A stretch of 64,000 bases of DNA from Leishmania donovani (GCF_000227135.1 NC_018257.1:1158608-1222607), one strand, 5' to 3'; shown: positions 32,777 to 43,366, counted from the stretch's first letter. The notes: a model not told the origin generated them from the sequence alone. Numbers and translations are program-made.

Positions 32777-33442
32777 GATGTTGTCACACACAATTCGCTG
32801 TGTAGGTGTGTGTTCGGTCAGGAAAGGGGTGGGACGGAGTCGTGATGTGTTGAAAGCGTGTTGGTTTGCATGAAATGGGGAGGGGTGCAAAAGTTTGGGT
32901 GCATGTGCGGGTGAGTTGAGGCACACAAAAGAGAGAGATAAGAAGACGTCATGAGAAACGTGCAAACGGCGATGCAGCAGGGAAGGCACCGCAGTATGGA
33001 TTGAAGGTGCCAGCCCCTCAGGCAGACGAATCGTGTATGCTTACGCCTTGCCAGCAGGTGGCGCAAAACAAAAACGCACACTCAAAAACGACTGCCTGAT
33101 GTTCCAGATCTGGAGACAAGCGGCAACGCCATGTCACAGAAAGTTCTTCTGAGAGATACTCAGGTGGCGCACACACAGGGAGAGATTGAGCTCACAATAA
33201 TCAGCGACTCCGAGAAAAGGTGAGTAATCACCTGGAAAACAGTGAAAAAAGAGACACCGGAAGTACACCAAAGAAAAGCAACTTACAGATGAGCAAAGAG
33301 AAAAAGGGAAAGGAAAGCTGACCACTAGCTACAAGTGGGTGCAGTGCGTTCTAAAAGCGACGCGCTTTTTGTTTCCCCGTTTACTCCTGTTTAAACGGGG
33401 TTGTTTGAGGTTGTGAGAGATGTTCACGCAAGCGAACAAGTC
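32777..33442. other. Intergenic region, 0.67 kb
   Basis: Holds the 5' leader of S26 and the 3' UTR of the FKBP15-like gene; a 9-bp hairpin lies at its right end (separate entry). No gene seen. Confidence 0.5.
33375..33400. other. 9-bp perfect inverted repeat in the 3' UTR of the FKBP15-like gene
   Basis: CCCCGTTTA (33,375-33,383) and TAAACGGGG (33,392-33,400) can pair around an 8-nt loop. It is about 43 nt past the stop codon of the FKBP15-like gene. It could be a 3' UTR stem-loop; function unknown. Confidence 0.5.
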
Positions 33443-36094
33443 CTAGAAAGAAGGTTGCCGCTGATGCGCAGTGGCCTCCGTTCCCCCGGCTGCACCGCTG
33501 TCACCTAAGTATCGGATCTTCGTCGAAGGAAACTTGACGCGCTGTCGTGGTGACGCCTTTTGAATAGCCGCCGTGTCCTGCGGCTCGCTTTGCTGAGACT
33601 CTGCCACCTCAGCGGGTTGGGCAGGGGCTACAGGAGCCGGCGGCAACGCAAGCGAAGGCGCAGGAATGACGGACTCTACCTCCCCAGGAGCCGCCAGCGT
33701 TGCTGACGGAATCGGCGCTGGCGTTTCTGCCGTGATGGATGTAGTTGTCTCCGTCAAAACTGGAAGGCGGTGATGCACTGCTGGGTTCAGTAACACCTTG
33801 GTTCCCATGGTCTCTGCGGAAAGTACGGGACCTTTGCTCATCGGGGCATAGGGGAACGGTGGACGGAGCGGTGGCATGTAGGTGGGTTGATTGTACACGC
33901 TTGCTCGCACCCATGCCGCCACAGCAGCCCGTTCGTCTCGCGCCAGCTGCGCTTCCCTCGCGCTCTCCATCTGCTGGAAGCGGAAGGGATCAAACTCTGC
34001 CCCGGACTCGGCAGCCCGCATCATTGCTGCCAAGCAGGGCTGACTGATTGAGGCGGCTCCACACAAGCGGATGAGGCGAACGAGCCGCTGGTACACCTCA
34101 CCGACCTTGACAGCGTGCTCCTCTTGCGCCGCTTCAAGCTGGGTCGAGAGGGTGTTGTTGTCATGAAGGACTCGCGCCAATGAAGTTTGGAGGGACTCTA
34201 TCTCAGAGGTGAGACGGCGCTCATCCGCCTCGTTTGCGGCGCAGTTAGCCTGCACACGCACCTGCAACGCCGCTGCCTCAGCCTTGCATCGCTGCGCGTT
34301 CACCGCCATGTCGTGCGCAATCACATCCCCTTCGTTGGCAGCGTCCGCAAGCCCCTCCTCCACGCCCTGTGCCATGCCTTGCTCGTAGGCTTCCGTCGAA
34401 ACCCTCTCCTTTGCTTCTTCATACTGCCGATCACGTGCGGCCAACTCTTCAATGAGGTCCTGCTTGAGCTGCCTTAGTTCAATCGCCGCCTGCTCTCGCT
34501 CCTGCTGTATAAGCTGGGCGTAGTGCGTTCTGTCGCTCTCCGTCTTTGCTCTAATCTGCTGCGTCAGTGACTCCTTGAGCTGCATATCGTCCTCAAGATT
34601 GCGCAGCTCCTCTTGTAAGGGTGCCAATTTTGACTCTAAGAGCTTGCGCCTGGCTACCTCTTCACTGTATTTCTCCTGGAGCCTCAGCAGCCTCTCCTCG
34701 TGCTTCTCATGATCTGTGATGGAGAGCGTCAGACGCAGCTTTTCTTCCTTCACTTTTAAGGCTGTCAAGCGAAAAGTATCTTCGAGACAGCAGAGGAGTC
34801 GACCCAAATCCTCTATCTCACCATTGAGCCGAACAATTCGCGCCTGCGTGTCAGCAAGCTGCCGATCCAGCTCGATGCGCTCGCCGGCGCTATCATCAAG
34901 AGCCGCCTTCGCCTCCTCCCCCAATGTTTTCGTCGTCTGCAGAAACTTGGCGAGCCGCGCCTCCAACACTTGATTTCGTGCCTCTGTTTCACCAATGAGG
35001 GCTCTCTTGTCCTCCAATACCTTTTTCTTAGTGTCACCCTCGGCAAGAAGGTGCTCGATCGAGTACTCGATTTGTGCCCTCGTCAAGCTCTGCGTTCCAG
35101 ACTGGCGCTCGTGACGTTTCAGGTCAGCGCAAAGGCTGTCCAGCTCGCGGCGAGTGTCACGCAGCTGCTGTGTGAGAGTAAACACCTGATCGCGCAGCCT
35201 GTCCACCAGCAAAAACTGCTCCTTGCTGAAGCCGCTTGCCATCATCGCCGAGTGTCCATCTGCGAAGCCAGAGTTTATGGCGAGAGGCTGCGCCGGCGAG
35301 CCCGTAGCCGTTCCACCATCACCCCCAGTCAAAAGCAGCTGACCTCTCTCCTTGGCGCTTCTGTGGGACTGAGATGTTGAGGTTTGCTGATCCTTGCGGC
35401 GAATAACCTCAACATAAAAGCACATGTTGACATTTGGCCCGCGTCCACGTTTTGCTCTGAGAGGGATCACCATGAGGCGTTGCCCTCCTTCTCTCATACC
35501 AACTGTCATGCCCTCGAAGCCCCGCATCGACGCCGTCACACATTGATGGCTGGCTGGCGCCATGAATTTCACAGCATCCTCGCTCTCCTTCTCCAGCAAG
35601 CTGCCAAGACGCGGTAGTCCGTCGCTGGAGTCGCTAGACTGCACCACCCATACACGGTAGAGGGCCTTGACGAGGTCGCCGACAAAGATCTGCTTGTTCT
35701 CCTTGCCCTTCACAACATCACAGGAGAGGATGCTGTCCGTCGGTTCGCCGGCCGCGCCAAACATGGCGACTGCAACCTGCGCACAGAATTCAATGGCGGC
35801 GTCCTCTGCAGCAAACTGCAAAGACCAGTAGTGACTTTTCTCATCACGAAATGTGACGTACGCGCCGTCACGAGCGATGTGCGCTCCAGCATCATTGCTC
35901 GGCGATATAGTTGCGGTGCAGATGTATTTGTTGTCACGATAGCAGCCAAGCTTAAAAGTTGTGTCGTTCGCCTTGCTCCCAATGAGCGCACAGCTCACCG
36001 GTCCATACTCGTCATACGTTCCGGCAGTCTCAGAAAACGAGTACAACACCACATTTACAATGCACGTGAAGTCAGCCGCTGGCATGAGCTCCAT
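33443..36094 (-). CDS. FKBP15-like protein (WH1-like + FKBP-type domain + coiled coil), 883 aa
   Basis: Domain order matches animal FKBP15/WAFL, a protein linked to actin and early endosomes. Residues about 9-112 form the WH1-like domain (VVLYSFSETAGTYDEYGPVS, then YVTFRDEKSHYWSLQFAAED and AIEFCAQVAVAMFG, which parallel the FDDQRQNWSIMF and AVEFNKQV segments of the human protein). Residues about 120-233 are an FKBP-like fold (ENKQIFVGDLVKALYRVWVV; SMRGFEGMTVGMREGGQRLM), in which several aromatic active-site residues of true prolyl isomerases appear to be missing, so catalysis is doubtful. Residues about 285-740 are coiled coil, followed by a Pro/Ala-rich tail. ATG at 36,094 is the first in frame; a second Met follows three codons later. 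Confidence 0.85.
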   Translation of the reverse strand: MELMPAADFTCIVNVVLYSFSETAGTYDEYGPVSCALIGSKANDTTFKLGCYRDNKYICTATISPSNDAGAHIARDGAYVTFRDEKSHYWSLQFAAEDAAIEFCAQVAVAMFGAAGEPTDSILSCDVVKGKENKQIFVGDLVKALYRVWVVQSSDSSDGLPRLGSLLEKESEDAVKFMAPASHQCVTASMRGFEGMTVGMREGGQRLMVIPLRAKRGRGPNVNMCFYVEVIRRKDQQTSTSQSHRSAKERGQLLLTGGDGGTATGSPAQPLAINSGFADGHSAMMASGFSKEQFLLVDRLRDQVFTLTQQLRDTRRELDSLCADLKRHERQSGTQSLTRAQIEYSIEHLLAEGDTKKKVLEDKRALIGETEARNQVLEARLAKFLQTTKTLGEEAKAALDDSAGERIELDRQLADTQARIVRLNGEIEDLGRLLCCLEDTFRLTALKVKEEKLRLTLSITDHEKHEERLLRLQEKYSEEVARRKLLESKLAPLQEELRNLEDDMQLKESLTQQIRAKTESDRTHYAQLIQQEREQAAIELRQLKQDLIEELAARDRQYEEAKERVSTEAYEQGMAQGVEEGLADAANEGDVIAHDMAVNAQRCKAEAAALQVRVQANCAANEADERRLTSEIESLQTSLARVLHDNNTLSTQLEAAQEEHAVKVGEVYQRLVRLIRLCGAASISQPCLAAMMRAAESGAEFDPFRFQQMESAREAQLARDERAAVAAWVRASVYNQPTYMPPLRPPFPYAPMSKGPVLSAETMGTKVLLNPAVHHRLPVLTETTTSITAETPAPIPSATLAAPGEVESVIPAPSLALPPAPVAPAQPAEVAESQQSEPQDTAAIQKASPRQRVKFPSTKIRYLGDSGAAGGTEATAHQRQPSF

Positions 36095-36522
36095 ATAAAG
36101 CCTCTAGAAAAATACAAACAGAAAACAAGTGCTGCAAAGAGAAACGGATGGAGGAACTGTAAGTGAGGAAGCGCAGATAAGGTCAACTAGGAGGCACTTA
36201 CGAGCGCACGTCGCGGCTACTCGCTCATCTGAAAGCACCACAATTGCCTGTCATGTGTAGCCACGAAGAGGAGTCGATAACAGCCGGGAAAACAAAAACA
36301 GACATGGCATCAAGGTGATAAAGCACGCTTACTCCACAGCTGTCTCAGACACTGAAATGATTCAGCCTTCCAAGTCATAATTCTGATAAACTGCTTGTCG
36401 TCTGTATGTTTTTTTTTTTATGTGCGTCACCCAACAACGACAAGACAACCTTCGCTGAAAGAAAAACACCTGAGATGCGGCACATACACGATGCGCAGAT
36501 TTTCATCGGCGTCGAAGCTTCG
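36095..36522. other. Short intergenic region
   Basis: No gene seen. A T9 run near 36,410 and UTR-like mixed sequence. Confidence 0.5.
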
Positions 36523-37767
36523 CTAAAGCGTCAGCCACTCTTCCTCATTTACTGTCTTCTCCAACTCGCAGTAGTCCACATCCTGTGCATCAAGCTCCTT
36601 CTCGTACAAAGAAATCCACGGCACTGCCTCCTTCACAGAAGCTGGTGACATATCCAAAACGGTCTCCGTAAGGCGACGAAGCGAGCTCGAGTCTACGTAG
36701 TTCGGCGGAAGCAGAAGGTTGCGGATGCGCACCTTGTCGAGCGGAATGCCCAGAACAAAGCTGCAGCGCCTCGCAATTCCCTCGAGTTGCTTGTTGTGCG
36801 GCACTTGCCGTTTGCGGAGCCAGTGATTGTCAGCTGAGATTGTAATCAGAAAAATGTCGCTTCCGCGGACGTACATAAAGTCAGGCAGTCCATAGATGGA
36901 GTCGTCGTGCGTGATCTGGTTCTTGCTGTCCCCGTAATCAAACAATGTCTCTTTGCTCGCGCTCACATGCAAAAGAACGCGTCCATTGGAAACGGGGTTT
37001 GAAATGCTATTCTTCTTGGACAGACAGTGAATGAGAAAGCGGCCTAATGAAGGTCGGTATCCTGAAACTACATTGAGTCCTAGAAAGTCGTGGATTAAAT
37101 CAATTTGCGGATAGCGAGAAAGAATGTACGCCTGCAGCTCGGCAAATGGGTTCGCTTCGTCGACATAGAGCTTTCCAGTCGACGGGTCTTGAACAATTAT
37201 GTTGCTGAACGCCTCATCAAATGTACCTTGCATGCCCATGCCGTAAATGCAACAAAGTCGCTCCAGCAAGCGATGATCTCGAGAACCGTACACCTCTAGG
37301 CGCAGAAAAGCGTCTCGGAGCTCCTTTGCCTTGTTAACCTCGCCTTTCCATCGAAGTTTGGAAGCCTCTTCCTGAAGCCACGCACGGTTCTTCTCCCTAA
37401 CACTCTCCGGCGAAATACCGGTTATGGCTGCCACTATTTGAATATCACCCAAAACGTGCTTGTGCTCTTCTGCTCGATTCAGGCAAAGAGCTTTGAGTGT
37501 CTCGTGCTGTAGCATTACCTTTTCTCGCTCTGATGGGTAGAGAAGAGGCGGAACTCGAAACTCCCACCTGTTCAGGCGCCACTTCGCAATGTAAGACTCC
37601 GTCTTCTCCAGCAAAGTGAGATCGTCTTTCACCACTGTGAGATCCCCATACTTTGCTAGCATATCCTTGTGCTTGAGCGCCTTCGCTCCATAAGTCGCAT
37701 GCCATCGTGTTGCGCCAACGCTTCGCACTCGTTGCGTTCCATCGAAAAGGCGCAACAGCGCTTTCAT
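36523..37767 (-). CDS. Hypothetical protein, probably mitochondrial, 414 aa
   Basis: Unrecognised. ATG at 37,767 opens a basic, Asp/Glu-poor N-terminus (MKALLRLFDGTQRVRSVGAT) that fits a mitochondrial targeting peptide, although one Asp is present. The body is soluble, with segments such as YIAKWRLNRWEFRVPPLLYP and DIQIVAAITGISPESVREKN (a helix-turn-helix-like LGDIQIVAAITGIS pattern), and a C-terminal half of mixed strands and helices (LPDFMYVRGSDIFLITISAD). No transmembrane segment, nucleotide-binding loop or metal motif is evident. Mitoribosome or RNA-processing factors are common among such trypanosomatid-specific proteins, but I have no direct evidence for that role. Confidence 0.8.
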   Translation of the reverse strand: MKALLRLFDGTQRVRSVGATRWHATYGAKALKHKDMLAKYGDLTVVKDDLTLLEKTESYIAKWRLNRWEFRVPPLLYPSEREKVMLQHETLKALCLNRAEEHKHVLGDIQIVAAITGISPESVREKNRAWLQEEASKLRWKGEVNKAKELRDAFLRLEVYGSRDHRLLERLCCIYGMGMQGTFDEAFSNIIVQDPSTGKLYVDEANPFAELQAYILSRYPQIDLIHDFLGLNVVSGYRPSLGRFLIHCLSKKNSISNPVSNGRVLLHVSASKETLFDYGDSKNQITHDDSIYGLPDFMYVRGSDIFLITISADNHWLRKRQVPHNKQLEGIARRCSFVLGIPLDKVRIRNLLLPPNYVDSSSLRRLTETVLDMSPASVKEAVPWISLYEKELDAQDVDYCELEKTVNEEEWLTL

Positions 37768-38370
37768 AATGCTGTCTATTCTTGCAAACTAAGAGTAGGT
37801 GCAAACAGACGCATACATACATCTGTATATATATATATATATATGTACACACATAATATTTGCGTGGGCGAAAGGCATAGCAGGAGATGACGAGTAAAAG
37901 AAAGGTATCGAAGGTATCATTGCGCTCACATACTTCGCCGGATTAAGCAACACCGCAAATGAAAATAGGCCTGCCCTGGTCATATAGACCTTTTCCAGTG
38001 CACAGATATGTGATATCGTGGTGGAGGGAGAGGGTCCTTGCTGAGAATTTCAGCTACTCTGCAAAGATCACAAGAGAAAAAGCACCATGCAACTGGCAGA
38101 TCACCTTATATTTCCATTCCTTTTTTCTTGCGGCCTCCCTTATCCCTACTATAGTACAAGTTTCACTGTAGATGCGACAAATGAGACTTCGATATGCTTG
38201 GCACACAAAGTGGCTATAAAAAAAAACTACCGACAGAGACCTTCGCTGGAGGTTGGAAAAGACCGGTCTCCTCATCCAACTTACGTCTCGAACATTTATG
38301 TAGAGAAGCTCAAAGAAAAACCTACTAGCAGATTCTTCAAAAGGAGAAGCAGGAAAGCGGTCGTAGAAAT
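37768..38370. other. Intergenic region with a TA microsatellite
   Basis: A (TA)n run lies at about 37,827-37,844, flanked by ATG/TAC repeats, just upstream (in transcript sense) of the 414-aa gene. The remaining sequence is A+T-richer than average for the window. No gene seen. Confidence 0.55.
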
Positions 38371-38796
38371 TTAAAAGGACTCCTTCGAGTGTATGTGGCG
38401 CAGCCACTCTGCATCAAGGGTGCTGCCGCCCCATTCGATGTAGTGATTGTCCATTGGCGAGTGCATCATCGCGTCGAGATATGGTTTTTCTCCGTATTCA
38501 CCAAATGCGTTGGCGGCGATAAATTTAGGCAGGCCAAACGGGAACACAAAGTAGCACGGAAAGAACCACATTAATAGACGGCGAAACATCTCCCAAGTCG
38601 TTTCGTAGCGGCGATTGTCACGGTCAATCCAAAGCTCCTGACGGCCATAGCCCCAAAACATCCAGAAATTCAGCTGGTACTGATGGAAAACAGATGTGTT
38701 CGGAGCCTCTCGTGGATAGTTGAACGGGTACTTGGCCTCATTGTGCATCTCAAACTCCTGGTAGCGGTACAGCTTCGCGGCCGTGCGGCGAAGCAT
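38371..38796 (-). CDS. Small mitochondrial-type membrane protein, 141 aa
   Basis: Unrecognised. The start is ATG 38,796 (MLRRTAAKLYRYQEF); the frame is open a few codons upstream but without an ATG. The basic N-terminus fits mitochondrial import. The middle is rich in aromatics (HQYQLNFWMFWGYGRQELWI) and a hydrophobic stretch at about residues 74-95 (LMWFFPCYFVFPFGLPKFIA) is a likely membrane segment. The C-terminal part is acidic and tryptophan-containing (EWGGSTLDAEWLRHIH). The single-pass, aromatic-rich, short design resembles accessory subunits of respiratory complexes. That is inference, with no named homologue. Confidence 0.8.
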   Translation of the reverse strand: MLRRTAAKLYRYQEFEMHNEAKYPFNYPREAPNTSVFHQYQLNFWMFWGYGRQELWIDRDNRRYETTWEMFRRLLMWFFPCYFVFPFGLPKFIAANAFGEYGEKPYLDAMMHSPMDNHYIEWGGSTLDAEWLRHIHSKESF

Positions 38797-39196
38797 CTTT
38801 GCAGTCCTAAAACCTAAAAAGAGGAACACTCTAAGCAGCTTTTATGCCCGCTGAGCATGCTACAGGGAAAGGCAATGGAGAGGGCACCAGGTGACAAGAT
38901 ACACAAAGGAGATCAGGAAAGCTGGAAATTAAGGTATGCATTCCTACTCATAGTCATTCACACAGGAGCGTGTTGAAAAGGAATGAGCAGAACGCTGCAA
39001 GAGGTCCTATGGGCTCAAGCAACAGCTCTTGTGACATCGGTGCAGCAGAAGAGCAATCCAGTGGCGCCAAGAGTACAATGACATGTATATTGAAGTCCCG
39101 CACTTATGCAGACTCTTGCATTTGTTTCTTTAACTCACGCCAAACCCATCAACAGTGCTGTGAACGTCTCCTCAGAAAGATCCTTGAGACTAATGC
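38797..39196. other. Short intergenic region, 0.4 kb
   Basis: Separates the two small mitochondrial-type genes; no gene or repeat seen. Confidence 0.5.
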
Positions 39197-39484
39197 TTAG
39201 CGATCCTCGTCGTCAGCGTCGAAAATGCCCTCACCGAGTTTCCACCACGCCAGCGTGTAGTACATGTGGAGATCGTGATGCTTTTCAGCTTCGTTAAGAT
39301 CGCTCCAGCCCTCTCCGGCGACGGGCCAATGGTACATGGAACGATATGTCGAAAAGTACCAAGGAATGTTCTTGTCCAGCTTCTTCACAAATCCAGGCTC
39401 CTTCATACCGTGAGGAAACTCGCCTCGTGTGGTGAGCTCCAGGTTGGCGTATTTCATGCAGTACCGGCTGGATCTTCGAAGCAT
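39197..39484 (-). CDS. Small mitochondrial-type protein, 95 aa; first gene of the leftward cluster
   Basis: Unrecognised. ATG at 39,484 gives MLRRSSRYCMKYANLELTTR, a basic start shared in its first four residues with the neighbouring 141-aa protein. The rest is hydrophilic and aromatic-rich (NIPWYFSTYRSMYHWPVAGE, HHDLHMYYTLAWWKLGEG) with an acidic end (IFDADDEDR). There is no clear transmembrane helix. It could be a matrix or peripheral respiratory-chain subunit; no direct evidence. It is the gene nearest to the strand-switch region on the left side. Confidence 0.75.
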   Translation of the reverse strand: MLRRSSRYCMKYANLELTTRGEFPHGMKEPGFVKKLDKNIPWYFSTYRSMYHWPVAGEGWSDLNEAEKHHDLHMYYTLAWWKLGEGIFDADDEDR

Positions 39485-42400
39485 TGCGGAAAGTGCTGCC
39501 TACCTGCAGGGCTAACGGTTGTGAATGAGAGAGATGAAAAAGTGAAAAGGAGTCCATCAAGTGGGAAAAGGGGTTTCATCAAGATCCAGCATGAGAAAAG
39601 TCGGCTAATGACTCGGCGATGAATGCGGCACGATTTCCTTCTTCATCGGACAACCAGCACAGCTTTGTACCAAAACGGCGGCACCACTCCCTGGACGGGG
39701 CGGTATTTGCAAGACTTGAAATGCTTAACCGGTGGTGACTGGGAGTGATAAACATCAAGCAAATCTTTTTTTTTCACGTGCGCTATGGAAACTGCAAAAA
39801 GTGTGTGAAAAAATGCGCGGACGGTTCTGAGAAGAGAAACGAAATTAGATCGGCATTGCCAGAGATGTTCAGAACGCCGAAGTTCTTCTTGTCGTCAGTG
39901 AGGGCTGCGTGAGAAGCACGAGGAGTGGAGACAAAGTGCAGGGGGGGCTTTGGCCACAACTGTACCTGCACACCTTTGCTTCCCGACGATCTAGCCATAT
40001 GAGAAGGCTGATAAGTAAATGCGAGCCGAAGGAAATTTGCCCTCCCCCCCCAACTTCTCAGCATGATTCATTTTAGCTGCTGATGAGTTCCTCTGCCTTG
40101 CAGCTTGCTGACAAATGTACCAGTGCACGGATCACCAATCCATTAACGTACGCACGTTGGAAGTGCTGCACCTTGCACAATCTCTGTTTGTCTGGTGAAG
40201 TTCGACGTCAAACATGGTGCTTGTTGCACGCTGCTTTCGGCGACTCGGCTCACCGGTATCAGTTCGAGGGCAGAAGCTGTATATGCATCAGCCTGTTGAT
40301 TGTGAGAAGCGAGAGGTGATTCTTTGCCGATTCGAACGTGAGAAAAGCAACTCTTTATGCTGGAGAATCTGCTCCTCCTCTTTGTTGTCTTCGATGTCAC
40401 ACGCGCATTCTTTCATTCGTCTCAAGTACTGTAATTTCTCTTTGCTTGCAGTCCACGCTTATAAGTGCACTGAAGCTACTCGATTCAGGATCACTTATCT
40501 GTAGCAGGAAGGCTTCCCGGCTTTTCATGCTTTATACTTGCTTGACGAAACGTAGTGCGAATAGTCTGAGTCCTTGAACTGTAGAGACTCCAAGATGCGC
40601 TGTTTCGAGTCCCCCGGTCTGCGTATTCTTTTTGCATGCATGCTGTTTTCCAGCATTTAGAATTCGCAGGCATATTGTGCTGATCCCCATCCGAGCGAGG
40701 ATCAGTTTCGCACGAGTTTTTAGATTTGATAAATACACCATCACTTCTCTGCTTTTTCGCTGTTTTGCTTTTCTTCATTGTTTTTTGTTGTCGTAGATTA
40801 AGTTTGTGTTGTAGGTCCAGGAGCGTCCAGTGTCGGGGGGTATTCTTGTCTTGACACTCTAAAAGTATTGACTGATCGTTTTCCTCTTACTACACTAAAC
40901 TGCCCTTCAGTGATTTTTTTGGGAGACGGGTTACACAAACGAAAGAAAAAGCGCTGTGGCTGCTTCCTGGTGCACCAGAACGCTATCAGGTGTAGTCGAC
41001 GTGACTTTTACTAAGCCGTTGAGATAGAGAAGCATGGTAGTGGGCACACAACGTTCTGTTGCTATATCGAATATCACATTCTTTTCCTGTATGTGTGTGT
41101 GTCAATGTGTTGTCTTACTTTAGGGCTATCTAATCGTTGAAGTGCAGAGTTACTTGTATTTAGATAATGCGGGAAGGCAATAATTAGGGGGTGTTGTAGC
41201 TCATACCGCCATGAGCGGCTATGCAGATAAAGGCTGCTCGACCACGCACATGTTGTGTGTTGTTGCGTACTTCAAAAAGTATGCGTGAGGTTGCTCTTGG
41301 CTCCAAAGTGTTCTTCTACAGCTGTGTGTGTACCTCGCCCTCTGTGAAAGTGTTGCCGTCACTTCGTTGACAAGAGTCACCTGCAATGGTTTTCCTTTCG
41401 CGTAGCCTTTCGTACTCGCCGCAAGTTATGAGCGCACATTCTATCGTCTAATAATCGAAAGCACATGGCTTGCACGCTACGCTTCAGATTCACGAGAGGA
41501 TGCACGTGTCGCGCTGTCTCGAAGGTACCGTTCCCTTGTACTTTTCAAATTTGCAGTGTTGTTCTCAGGTGCGTGCTTTTTTAGGACTAAAACGATTTCG
41601 AGAAGAGCATCTTTTTTTTTCCGTCGCCTGATGCCGAAGAATGAGTGATGATTGTCCACTTGAAACAAGGTCGTGGCTGCACGTCAGGAGCCAGTTTGCT
41701 TCTCACAATATGAAATAATAAGAACCATCCTCTTGAACTGATTCTTTTCGTGGAGTCTTGCCCGCGCAACCTTGACCAGCTCCCTGAAACATCTTTCCTG
41801 TGTATTGTTTTGTTGATCTCCTGGATGTTATGCATTCGAGTGGATGCCCTTTGCTGAAGCGGCTTTGCGCGGCTCGGCGAGTGTTTCTCGCGGGAAAGAG
41901 TCTTTCAAAGTGCCCCTTTGATGCGCACCAAGCTTTGAACGCCTAATTAGCGTTATTACCCCGCTCCCATAACTTTCATGATGAGGCCTGAGTGCTGTAG
42001 TTCTGATACCCTTGCTGTCCTGCGCAGCAGCACGAGTTTCTGCTTGCTGTGCTTTTATCGTGCGCGTTTGTTTTCACACAGCTGTATTTCACTCGGGGTA
42101 TTGCGGCGTGGGAGAACTGGAAGCGAATGCCGGAATGCCGATGTTGGATTCCTTAAACGCATAGGCATTTTGTTCGTGTGCCTGTGCTTGTGTGGCGACT
42201 GTCATTTGGAGACACGAAGGAAACCGTATGCTGGCCTCGTGGATTGATGCATTTGATGGTCAGACGCTATGCAGCCTTTTTCCGCGTTTTTGTTTACATG
42301 TGTCATCGGTCTTCTCTGAGATGTTAGGTTCAGACTTGTTTGCTGCCTGAAGTTGCCCAGGGAGTCTGCGCTGTCGTCGAATCAGTGAAAAGAACTCTAC

Positions 42401-43284
42401 TTTTGCTGGATATTCTCTCCTTGACGCGGAAGAGCGAATTTTAGAGCCTATTTAGAGTGGCTTTCAATTCATCGCTGCTACCTCTCGCAGTAAAGGACGA
42501 CGGCACACACCGGTCTTAAATCTCGAAAAAAAAAAAAAAACCGTCTGTATATGACTACATGCAAATACTTATGCAGCCCCCCTGAACAACTTTTTCTACC
42601 CCCTTTTTTTCTTCTGCTAACGGGGTTTCTATACTTGCGTGCCTTGTGACAGGTCTCAGGTTTTGTATGCAGGATATTTAGGGGACCCTCGAGTTCGATT
42701 CCTATGGCAATAGTGTTTTTTAAATCGTACATCAATGTCGGTGCCCTTTGAATTCAACTCTGTTTACTTGTTTTATCGCCACTTTTTTTTTGTCTCCGTT
42801 GGCCAAACTTCGTGTACATGGGGCTTTCTCACCTACAGCGAGTGAGCGGCACACAATCTCAAGTGCTTGTACTACTGCTCTGTGCTACACGTGCAGGATT
42901 CGAGGACGCGCTATTATAACTTCTAGTTGCTTGCGTCTCGAAGTTCCGTATGTGGAACAAACAAAATGAACCCAATGCTGGTGGCAACACCGGTCGTTGA
43001 AAGAAGCGGAAGTGTGTCAGGTGATTGGCGACTTGTGATTTGCTCGCCTTCCTTCCTGAAAGCTTTAGGGGTCCTCAAATATCGTCATCACTTGTGTCTT
43101 AGGTTTATTTTGGCACAGATGAACTTGTTTTGCCGTAGTTTGCACTTTCACACGCTCGGCGTCTACATCATCGCTTCTTTTTTAGTGGTTCTCTGGCATT
43201 CTGTACGCAATACCGTCTAATCTTCTTTCGTCTCGCTGATCTTTGTGGCTCCGATGCTTTCCCTTTTCCTTCATTTTTGTGCTT

Positions 43285-43325
<41 letters not shown>

Positions 43326-43366
43326 AACAGAACAACGAAAACTAAGTTGCATATACCAAAGGATTC
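39485..43366. promoter_or_regulatory. Divergent strand-switch region (presumed RNA polymerase II start zone)
   Basis: Genes to the left are all minus-strand and genes to the right all plus-strand, so transcription diverges from this 3.9-kb stretch. In Leishmania such regions carry acetylated H3 and start polycistronic transcription in both directions (established knowledge). The sequence differs from other spacers: it is less CA/GA-repetitive, A+T-richer and lacks long coding-like frames. No TATA-like core, tRNA or snRNA gene could be supported. A homopolymer A run lies at about 42,525-42,540. Confidence 0.8.
43286..43319 (+). repeat. (CA)17 microsatellite
   Basis: Uninterrupted CA dinucleotide run between a pyrimidine-rich stretch (43,257-43,280) and an AG at 43,329-43,330, so it sits in the likely splice-acceptor region of the GluRS mRNA. 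Confidence 0.95.

Noticed and set aside
37827..37844. TA repeat as a promoter element
   Set aside because: Simple microsatellite inside a polycistronic unit; no reason to expect a promoter there.
40328..40338. tRNA B-box-like CGTTCGAATCG on the minus strand
   Set aside because: Flanking bases do not form a T-stem and no acceptor stem or A-box is found at the right distance.
42695..42715. B-box-like GAGTTCGATTCC
   Set aside because: No pairing T-stem or cloverleaf around it.
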